A stretch of DNA of 5,246 bases, taken from the NCBI GenBank assembly GCA_021801615.1, contig JAJYXS010000189.1, forward strand, positions 1 to 5,246. Direction: 5' to 3'. The notes under the pieces were generated by a model. It was given only the letters and a program-made list of their open reading frames with translations, was not told where the DNA came from and did not search any database. Positions within the stretch are counted from its first letter, which is position 1; each line of letters begins with the position of its first letter. This stretch comes from Actinomycetes bacterium (lineage in GTDB: Bacteria; Actinomycetota; Acidimicrobiia; Acidimicrobiales; RAAP-2). The translations under genes were made by a program, and so were the position numbers. Positions 1 to 4,511 of this stretch are shown piece after piece.

Positions 1-1260
1 CGGGTGCCGGTCGCCAGTCTCGCCAGGAAAGAACTTCTGGATCGTCGTAAAGACGACCCCGCCGGCGCCGACCCGGAGCTTCGAGCGGAGGTCGGCCCGG
101 TCCCGGGCCTGGACGGGCTCCTGGCGGAGGAGGTCGCTGCAGCGGGCGAAGGTCCCGAAGAGCTGGTCGTCGAGGTCGTTGCGGTCGGTGAGGACGACGA
201 TCGTCGGGTTCTCCATCGCGGGCTCGACGATGACCCGCCCGGCATAGAAGGCCATCGTCAGGCTCTTGCCCGATCCCTGGGTGTGCCAGACGACCCCGAC
301 GCGACGGTCGCCGGGGCTGCCGCCCGGGTTCGTGCCCGCCTCGTAGCGGCCGGCCGTCTCCGCCGCCCGCGCCGCCTCCGTTGCCGCCTGCGCGGCGCGG
401 AGCGTCTCCTCGACCGCGACGTTCACGGCGTGGAACTGGTGGTAGCCGGCGATCTTCTTCGCCAGGACGCCGCCGCCGAGGTCCTCGAAGACGATGAAGT
501 AGCGCACGAGGTCGAGGAGGCGGCGCTGCTCGAAGACCCCTTCGAGGACGACCTGCAGCTCGGACAGGTTGGCCGCCGCGTCCTCGCGCCCGCCGATCGT
601 GCGCCAGGGCTTGAACCACTCGCGCCCCGCCCAGAGCGCGCCGATCCACGCCCGGACGCCGTCGGAGACGACGAGCACCGCGTTCGAGGTGAAGAGGACC
701 GGGATCTGCGCCTGGTACGTCTCGAGCTGTTGGACTGCGGACCAGATCGTGGCGTTCTCGTCGGCCGGGTTCTTGAGCTCGATGACTGCCAGCGGCAGCC
801 CGTTCACGAAAAGCACCACATCCGGACGGCGGGTGTGCTGACCCTCGGCCACGGTGAACTGGTTCACCGCGAGCCAGTCGTTGTTCTCGGGTGTCTCGAA
901 GTCGAGCACGCGCGCCTGCGCCCCGGCGATCGAGCCGTCCGCCCGGCGGTACTCCACGGTGACGCCGTCCACGAGCATCCGGTGGACGGCATGGTTGTGG
1001 GCGATGCGCGTGGATGCATCAGCCCGAGTGAGCTTGCGGAAGGCATCCTCGAGCGCCTCGGCCGGGAGCTCGGGGTTGAGCCGGACGAGCGCTTGGCGCA
1101 GACGTCGCTCCAGGATGACGTCGCGGTAGTTCGGGTCGGCGCGCTCAGCCGCGGGTTCACCGACCGCGATCTCAGGTCCGTGGAGCACGGCGTAGCCCAG
1201 GCCACCCAACCAGGCGAGGGTGGCCTCCTCGACGACCGACTCGGCGAAGCGGTTGCTCAT
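1..1260 (-). CDS. hsdR: Type I restriction endonuclease subunit R (HsdR), N-terminal 420 residues, cut by window edge
   Basis: This gene encodes the motor and nuclease subunit of a type I restriction-modification complex, which translocates and cuts unmodified DNA together with HsdM and HsdS. An HSDR_N nuclease domain fills roughly residues 1-200: RPD at 145-147 (D147), ELK at 161-163 and the QxxxY motif Q178/Y182 form the PD-(D/E)xK site. YHQFHAV at 273-279 precedes the SF2 helicase domain, with Walker A TQGSGKS at 327-333, TDRNDLDDQL at 358-367 and FTTIQKF at 404-410. The frame is still open at base 1, so the rest of the motor and the C-terminal domain (the family is usually about 1000 residues) lie outside. 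The ATG at 1258-1260 is the only plausible start: an in-frame TGA lies nine codons upstream with no start codon between, and there is no clear Shine-Dalgarno. All visible motifs are intact. The partner hsdM and hsdS genes are not in the window. Confidence 0.96.
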   Translation of the reverse strand, partial: MSNRFAESVVEEATLAWLGGLGYAVLHGPEIAVGEPAAERADPNYRDVILERRLRQALVRLNPELPAEALEDAFRKLTRADASTRIAHNHAVHRMLVDGVTVEYRRADGSIAGAQARVLDFETPENNDWLAVNQFTVAEGQHTRRPDVVLFVNGLPLAVIELKNPADENATIWSAVQQLETYQAQIPVLFTSNAVLVVSDGVRAWIGALWAGREWFKPWRTIGGREDAAANLSELQVVLEGVFEQRRLLDLVRYFIVFEDLGGGVLAKKIAGYHQFHAVNVAVEETLRAAQAATEAARAAETAGRYEAGTNPGGSPGDRRVGVVWHTQGSGKSLTMAFYAGRVIVEPAMENPTIVVLTDRNDLDDQLFGTFARCSDLLRQEPVQARDRADLRSKLRVGAGGVVFTTIQKFFPGETGDRHP

Positions 1261-1292
1261 GCCAGCGTCGGGATCATCGGGATCTCAGTTAT

Positions 1293-1306
1293 CCAAGCCG
1301 GCTTGG
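1293..1306. repeat. 14-bp perfect palindrome upstream of hsdR
   Basis: CCAAGCCGGCTTGG is perfectly self-complementary and ends 33 bases before the hsdR start codon. It falls in the 17-bp gap between weak promoter-like hexamers on the minus strand (TTTCGA at 1311-1316 and GATAAC at 1288-1293), a position where a regulator could act. No binding protein can be named from the sequence. Confidence 0.5.
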
Positions 1307-1330
1307 GTACTCGAAACCTGGGCTGCCCGA

Positions 1331-1360
1331 TATCAAAGGATGCATCGATTCGCTTTGATA
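1331..1360. repeat. 30-bp dyad, 8-bp arms (TATCAAAG / CTTTGATA)
   Basis: TATCAAAG at 1331-1338 is exactly complementary to CTTTGATA at 1353-1360, with a 14-base spacer. The arms are AT-rich against a GC-rich background. Arm length and spacer equal those of the dyad at 1437-1466, and both carry ATCAA in the outer arm. The right-hand arm, read on the minus strand, also supplies a -35-like TTGATA. It could be a regulator site or an RNA hairpin in the hsdR leader. Confidence 0.5.
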
Positions 1361-1403
1361 AGGATCGTGTCACCGCGAGAGATTCTCCCCCTCCGATCCG
1401 TCT

Positions 1404-1422
1404 CAGCCGCCGTGCGCGGCTG
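1404..1422 (-). repeat. GC-rich hairpin, 7-bp stem and 5-base loop
   Basis: CAGCCGC at 1404-1410 pairs with GCGGCTG at 1416-1422 around a 5-base loop. It would fold stably in a transcript entering hsdR. No T-tract follows on either strand, so it is not a convincing intrinsic terminator. Confidence 0.4.
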
Positions 1423-1436
1423 GTATGTGACCTCGG

Positions 1437-1466
1437 GATCAAGCGCGATGAGGCCGGAGCTTGATC
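1437..1466. repeat. 30-bp dyad, 8-bp arms (GATCAAGC / GCTTGATC)
   Basis: GATCAAGC at 1437-1444 and GCTTGATC at 1459-1466 are perfect complements separated by 14 bases. This is the same geometry as the dyad at 1331-1360, starting 106 bp away. It abuts the next inverted repeat with no gap, and it lies where the small ORF appears to change frame. Confidence 0.5.
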
Positions 1467-1509
1467 GGAGTTTAGTAAGGCGTTCATCATGTCCGCGTCG
1501 CTAAACTCC
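1467..1509. repeat. Inverted repeat, 9-bp arms (GGAGTTTAG / CTAAACTCC)
   Basis: GGAGTTTAG at 1467-1475 is perfectly complementary to CTAAACTCC at 1501-1509 with a 25-base loop. On the minus strand the arm at 1501-1509 reads GGAGTTTAG, so an SD-like AGGAG is buried in the stem and two ATG codons sit in the loop. It starts at the base after the preceding dyad ends. Either a transcript hairpin just downstream of the ATPase gene or an operator is possible. Confidence 0.5.
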
Positions 1510-1537
1510 TGCCAAACCTCTGTCCAACTCACCCTGC

Positions 1538-2755
1538 TCACGGTTGCAGCCAGTGCTCGACCGAACGGGAGAGGAACTCCTCGACGGGGATGCCGTCCCC
1601 GCCCACGAGGAGGGTGCGTTGCGGCCGGAAGGCGTCGGCGAAGGCGGCCAGGCCCGGCAGCGCGGCGGGGGCGCGCCCACTCTTGACCTCGATCGCCACG
1701 AGCATGCGACCCGCACGCACGACGAAGTCCACCTCGCGGTTGCGATCGCGCCAGTAGAAGAGCTCGCAGGTGCCCGTCGCCGCCGCGTTCGCCAGGTGCG
1801 CCCCCACCGCCGATTCGGTGAGCCGGCCCCAGAACTCGCGATCGGCCTGCGCCTCGGGGGGCGTGAGCCTGGAAAAGGCGGTGAGGAGGGCCGTGTTGAG
1901 GACCTGGAGCTTGGGGCTCGACCCGCGCTGGCGGACCGCTTCGCCGGCGAACTTCGGGATCCCGGCCAGCATTCCGGCGCCGGCCAGGAGCTCGAGGTAG
2001 TGGGCCAGTGTCGTCGTGTTGCCGGCGTCCTGAAGCTGACCGAGCATCTTCGTGTACGAGAGCACCTGACCGGAGTACCGGCAGCCGAGCTCGAAGACGC
2101 GGCGTAGCAGGGCCGGCTTGTCGACTCGAGCCATGAGGAGGACGTCGCGGGAGATCGTCGTCTCGACGAGCGAATCGAGGATGTAGCGGCGCCAGCGAGC
2201 CGGATTGCCCGCCAGCGGCGCGGCGCCTGGGTAGCCACCAAAGTACAGGTACTGCTCGAGCGAGAATCCGAAGGCGGCGTCCATCTCGGCGAACGACCAG
2301 TGCGGCAGGCGCAGGATCTCGAAGCGCCCGGCGAGGCTCTCGGCCAACCCGCGCTCCATCGGGAGAGGCGCGGAGCCCAGCAGCACGACGCGCAGCGGGA
2401 GTCCGGCCGCCGTGTCCTCGTCCCACAGTCGCTTCACCGTCTCCGACCAGTTGGGGATCTTCTGGACCTCGTCGAGCGCCAGCACCGCGCCGCGGTCGGG
2501 CGCATCGCGGGCCAGGAGCCGCGCCGCATCCCATTGGGCGGTGAGCCAGCTCCTGTCGCGCAGGGTCGGCTCGTCGGCGCTGACGAACCTGCTCGGCAGG
2601 GCCAGCTCGTCGAGCACCTGCCGCACCAGGGTCGTCTTGCCGACCTGCCGTGGCCCCGCCACCACCTGGAGGAACCGGCGCGGCTCCGCCACACGCGCTG
2701 CCAGGGTCGCGCCGAAGGCTCGCCGGAATGCAGGAGTTGCCGGTTTGCTCGCCAT
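1538..2755 (-). CDS. AAA+ ATPase of the AAA_14/DUF4143 family, complete, 405 residues
   Basis: This is an ATP-binding protein of a widespread family whose cellular role is not established. Walker A is GPRQVGKTT at 34-42, Walker B is AVLALDE at 90-96 (D95, E96), and a sensor-1-like LLGSAPL lies around 125-131. A small helical region follows, including YLYFGGYPG at 169-177. The DUF4143 part starts around 200; a winged-helix-like segment (about 233-262) precedes REVDFVV at 340-346 and AIEVKSG at 354-360, which with E314 resemble a PD-(D/E)xK nuclease fold (D343, E356, K358). Length and motifs match full-length family members, with no lesions. ATG at 2753-2755 is chosen because an in-frame TGA lies just upstream with no other start codon between. 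No Shine-Dalgarno is visible and the predicted transcript is leaderless. It is co-oriented with hsdR, separated from it by 277 bases. Membership in the restriction system is uncertain; it may be an independent gene within the island. Confidence 0.95.
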   Translation of the reverse strand: MASKPATPAFRRAFGATLAARVAEPRRFLQVVAGPRQVGKTTLVRQVLDELALPSRFVSADEPTLRDRSWLTAQWDAARLLARDAPDRGAVLALDEVQKIPNWSETVKRLWDEDTAAGLPLRVVLLGSAPLPMERGLAESLAGRFEILRLPHWSFAEMDAAFGFSLEQYLYFGGYPGAAPLAGNPARWRRYILDSLVETTISRDVLLMARVDKPALLRRVFELGCRYSGQVLSYTKMLGQLQDAGNTTTLAHYLELLAGAGMLAGIPKFAGEAVRQRGSSPKLQVLNTALLTAFSRLTPPEAQADREFWGRLTESAVGAHLANAAATGTCELFYWRDRNREVDFVVRAGRMLVAIEVKSGRAPAALPGLAAFADAFRPQRTLLVGGDGIPVEEFLSRSVEHWLQP

Positions 2756-2757
2756 CG

Positions 2758-2773
2758 TGAGTAGTTTTACTCA
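2758..2773. promoter_or_regulatory. Palindrome over the -10 region of the ATPase promoter
   Basis: TGAGTAGTTTTACTCA has two perfect 6-base arms (TGAGTA and TACTCA) around a 4-base centre, AT-rich in GC-rich surroundings. It lies two bases upstream of the ATPase ATG and covers the predicted -10 box, so a bound repressor would block transcription initiation. Autoregulation by the ATPase or another local regulator is inference. Confidence 0.45.
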
Positions 2774-2792
2774 GCACCGTGAGCAATGACAA
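2764..2792 (-). promoter_or_regulatory. Predicted sigma70-type promoter for the ATPase gene, probably leaderless
   Basis: On the minus strand, TTGTCA (2787-2792, 5 of 6 matches to TTGACA) is followed by an exact 17-base spacer and TAAAAC (2764-2769, 4 of 6 matches to TATAAT). The -10 box ends only eight bases before the ATG, so initiation at the normal distance would fall at or within a base or two of the start codon. This agrees with the missing ribosome-binding site. The promoter sits in the short gap after the rhuM remnant. Confidence 0.5.
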
Positions 2793-2895
2793 GCACAAGG
2801 CGATCCGTCATCCGCCGTCATCCCCGAGCAGGTTGAGGATGACCCGGATCACGAGCTGCTTGTGGCCCGGGTCGCTCTCGGCGACAAGCTGGCCA

Positions 2896-2923
2896 GCGCA
2901 TCGCGCATCGCGCATCGCGCATC
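2896..2923. repeat. Heptanucleotide tandem repeat (GCGCATC)4 in the rhuM remnant
   Basis: Four perfect tandem copies of GCGCATC (GATGCGC on the coding strand). The unit length is not a multiple of three, so each gain or loss changes the downstream frame. Four copies give a tail starting WPACRRERPG and ending at 2818. A 3-copy allele would give GQLVAESDPGHKQLVIRVIL and end at 2808. A 2-copy allele would give ALASLSPRATRATSSS and end at 2849. Confidence 0.9.
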
Positions 2924-3319
2924 TGGACGATCACGCGGCGGGCGGCGTCGAGGGTGAGGTCCGCCGTCGGGTGGCTCGGGCGGGCCGGGACCTCCGGGAG
3001 CCGGTCCTCGTCGTACTCCAGCAGCAGCCGCCAGGAGCGGGCGTACTGCTGCACCACGTCCAGCACCGCCCGGCCCTCGTCGGTGACGAGCGCGTGATGG
3101 TCGAGCGTGCGGGCCAGCAGCGCGACCGCCTGTTCGATCTCGTCCAGCCCCTTCTCGCGCAGCCGCCGCTCGTTGAGCGAGTAGCCCTGCAGCACATGAT
3201 CCCGGAGCGTGCGGGTTGCCCAGATGCGAAACTGCGTGCCGCGCTTCGAGTTGACCCGGTAGCCGACCGACAGGATGGCGTCGAGATTGAACTGCTCGAT
3301 CTCGCGGACCACCTCCCGG

Positions 3320-3338
3320 TGTTGCGTTTTTTGCAACA
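3320..3338 (-). repeat. Hairpin with an A6 run at the rhuM frameshift
   Basis: On the coding strand TGTTGC and GCAACA form a 6-bp stem around the 7-base loop AAAAAAC. This AT-rich patch lies exactly where the rhuM reading frame changes. It may be the scar of the deletion, or a site where polymerase slippage on the A6 run changes the frame. Confidence 0.55.
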
Positions 3339-3522
3339 GTTGCCTCGCGCTCCAGCTCGCCGGACGCGAACACGTTCCGCAGGTGGCGGGAGATCACCGA
3401 CTTGTCGCGCCCAAACAGCTCGACCATCTGGTTCAGTGACAACCAGACCGTATCCGCATCAAGCCGGACATCGAGGCGAACCTGCCCGTCGGCAGCCTCG
3501 TAGAGGACGATCTCGCCTGTGG

Positions 3523-3837
3523 TCATCGGTCGTCCTCGGATTGCCACAAGGTCATCGGATCCTCAGCGACGCGCCGACCCCGCGTCCCTCTTGGAGGCTT
3601 GGGGAACCGCGGCCCCGGACCGTACTCCACCGCCGGTCCGCGCTGCTGTGGCGACGTCTTGACGAGGATCCCGCGCCGAATCAGGTCGTCGAGCAGGTTG
3701 TTCGCCGGGTGAACGGTCAGGTCGAAGAGACTCTGCACGGTTCGGTTCGTGACCTTGCCGTACTCGCGGACGTGGGCGATCACCTTCCGCTCGGTCTCAG
3801 CGGCCGAGCGCTGCTGGTAGGTGGCTGGAGGGATCAC
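3523..3837 (-). CDS. Small winged-helix protein, likely C-terminal remnant of an AlbA_2/RecG-like DNA-binding protein
   Basis: The 104-residue product contains a winged-helix pattern at about residues 10-70 (ETERKVIAHVREYG, then NRTVQSLFDL and NLLDDLIRRGILVKTSP), followed by RGPAVEYGPGPRFP. From family knowledge this arrangement is typical of the C-terminal end of larger AlbA_2-type ATP-binding proteins and RecG-like helicases, which frequently occur in type I restriction operons. Here an in-frame TAG stands just two codons before the GTG at 3835-3837, and the preceding DNA belongs to another ORF, so the ATP-binding part is missing. The stop overlaps the rhuM start as ATGA, suggesting the original operon junction is preserved. 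It follows the upstream ORF by 16 bases with no strong ribosome-binding site. It could instead be a free-standing small regulator. Truncation is my preferred reading. Confidence 0.7.
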   Translation of the reverse strand: MIPPATYQQRSAAETERKVIAHVREYGKVTNRTVQSLFDLTVHPANNLLDDLIRRGILVKTSPQQRGPAVEYGPGPRFPKPPRGTRGRRVAEDPMTLWQSEDDR

Positions 3838-3853
3838 GAGCTACTGCCCCGGC

Positions 3854-4402
3854 TCAGCTCAGCCTGACGCGCCCGACGGCATCCAGTGTGCCGTGCAGTT
3901 GGTCGTGCTGGCGCCGTGCGGTCCGTTCTCCCTCGCGGTCCCGAGCCTCTGGCGAACATCCAGCGTAGGCATCGCCTGTCGGCCATACCGGCGCCCCGTC
4001 CATTGCCATGCGCTGCAAATGTTCAAGCTCTCGCATCCTTGGCGGACCTGGCTGGGCAACGAGCCAATGTCCAGGAGCGAAGCCTGCGACGACCGGGGCG
4101 AGGTCAGCCTCGCTGGCAGCGTGCGCCTTCAGGAGCAGGGCCGTCGACTGCAGCAGGTCGAGCGCCGCATCCCATAACCCACGGCAGTTGTCTACGGCAT
4201 GCGCTCCCTCACCGTTCGCCGCGATGCACGCCGCGTAGCGGTCCCGCAGGTCCGGGCTGTAGCCACGTGCCCATAACAGGTAGGCAACGACCTCAGCCGG
4301 TAGGTCCATGCTGTCGATGAGCGCCGTCAGCGACCGGAACTCGGGCCGTGGCACCAGCCACTGCTTCTCGCCAAGGGTCAGGCGTCGCGGCTGCACTGCC
4401 AT
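3854..4402 (-). CDS. Hypothetical protein, 182 residues
   Basis: I do not recognise this product. It begins MAVQPRRLTLGEKQWLVPRP, has helix-like stretches around 25-47 (TALIDSMDLPAEVVAYLLWARGY cut into two helices) and 75-100 (LWDAALDLLQSTALLLKAHA), and a charged, arginine-rich tail (REGERTARRQHDQLHG). No signal peptide, transmembrane segment, repeat or catalytic motif is evident. Third codon positions favour G and C, most clearly in the first 120 codons, which supports real coding. ATG at 4400-4402 is preceded only by a weak AGAG. It lies between the transposon-associated gene and the winged-helix remnant, where the N-terminal part of an AlbA_2-type gene would be expected, so it may have arrived by rearrangement. 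The last 50 residues look less constrained and could be out of the ancestral frame. Confidence 0.6.
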   Translation of the reverse strand: MAVQPRRLTLGEKQWLVPRPEFRSLTALIDSMDLPAEVVAYLLWARGYSPDLRDRYAACIAANGEGAHAVDNCRGLWDAALDLLQSTALLLKAHAASEADLAPVVAGFAPGHWLVAQPGPPRMRELEHLQRMAMDGAPVWPTGDAYAGCSPEARDREGERTARRQHDQLHGTLDAVGRVRLS

Positions 4403-4468
4403 CCACGCTCTGCTGTTCTCTACTCGGTCGCGTCCCGGAGCTGCTGGAAAAGCGCTGACGGCTCAGGC

Positions 4469-4485
4469 TCCTCCGCCCAGGAGGA
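4469..4485 (-). other. Hairpin in the 109-base gap downstream of the zinc-motif gene, weak terminator candidate
   Basis: TCCTCC and GGAGGA form a 6-bp stem with a 5-base loop, about 27 bases after the stop codon of the zinc-motif gene. On the minus strand no T-tract follows directly; CTTTT appears only about 18 bases later, after a second 4-bp hairpin (CTGA/TCAG, 4455-4466). The gap at 4403-4511 presumably also holds the transposon end, but I could not identify a terminal inverted repeat because the opposite end is outside the window. Confidence 0.25.
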
Positions 4486-4511
4486 TACAGTGTCGGATCA
4501 TCAGCTTGGCA

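Larger units (their letters stand above)
1257..1541 (-). pseudogene. Doubtful small ORF between the ATPase and hsdR, possibly a frameshifted small gene
   Basis: I do not recognise this one. A GTG at 1539-1541 overlaps the ATPase stop (GTGA) and opens a 94-codon frame whose TGA at 1257-1259 overlaps the hsdR ATG (ATGA). That looks like translational coupling, but both overlaps arise automatically when a TGA follows G or an ATG precedes A, so they are weak proof. The first 28 codons (beginning VSRVSWTEVWQEF) look like protein. After about 1455 this frame becomes arginine- and serine-rich, while the frame one base away reads a more natural segment, LIALDPEVTYQPRT followed by GRISRGDTILIKANR, ending in TGA at 1333-1335. 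That second frame has no ATG, GTG or TTG of its own. I infer a small gene of about 70 residues (1541 to 1333) with a one-base lesion near 1455, or else no gene and only a structured leader. Confidence 0.35.
2808..3526 (-). pseudogene. rhuM: RhuM-family (virulence RhuM-like) gene, broken by frameshifts
   Basis: RhuM proteins are DNA-binding-type accessory proteins, often fused to Fic domains and often found next to type I restriction genes; their function is unclear. Residues 1-69 (start ATG 3524-3526) carry the conserved LSLNQMVELFGRDKSVISRH helix-turn-helix region and ELEREATVAKNAT. The family then continues in another frame from about 3318: REVVREIEQFNLDAI, SVGYRVNSKRGTQFRIWATR and LLEYDEDRLPEV. 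From memory of the family, about six residues are missing at the junction, which suggests a deletion of about 17 bases and not a single-base error. A second frame problem lies at the GCGCATC repeat (2896-2923): as it stands the frame ends at 2818, whereas the frame with coding-like G/C third positions ends at 2808. No Fic domain follows. The start overlaps the upstream stop as ATGA and has GAGGA six bases before it. The first 69 residues could still be made. Confidence 0.85.

Noticed and set aside
4..1464. A 486-codon open frame on the plus strand
   Set aside because: It is antisense to hsdR, whose motifs are unambiguous on the minus strand; long antisense frames are expected in GC-rich coding DNA, and its product is a low-complexity mix of R, D, E, L and V.
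1257..2798. A 513-codon minus-strand frame spanning the ATPase region
   Set aside because: Over the ATPase it is the wrong frame, with no Walker motifs and a product rich in R, G, A and P; only its last part (1541-1257) is discussed, as a doubtful small ORF.
2811..2844. GTCATCC/GGATGAC inverted repeat near the end of rhuM as a terminator
   Set aside because: The 7-bp arms are separated by 13 bases and no T-tract follows on the minus strand; it lies within the coding-like tail of the 3-copy frame.
3325..3332. A AAA AAC heptamer in the rhuM zero frame, as a programmed -1 frameshift signal
   Set aside because: The heptamer is in the right phase for -1 slippage, but rejoining the rhuM frames needs +1 (or -2). 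The direction is wrong.
2779..3867. A 362-codon plus-strand frame
   Set aside because: It is antisense to the rhuM remnant and the winged-helix gene, both supported by family motifs; the product is compositionally shadow-like.
4464..4502. A 12-codon ORF (MIRHCILLGGGA) after the strong AGGAGG at the end of the zinc-motif gene
   Set aside because: It is very short, 13 bases from the ribosome-binding-like sequence, and has no supporting similarity; the AGGAGG is explained by arginine codons at the end of the gene.
4403..4511. A terminal inverted repeat of the IS256-family element
   Set aside because: The opposite end is outside the window, so no candidate could be paired; no target duplication was seen.
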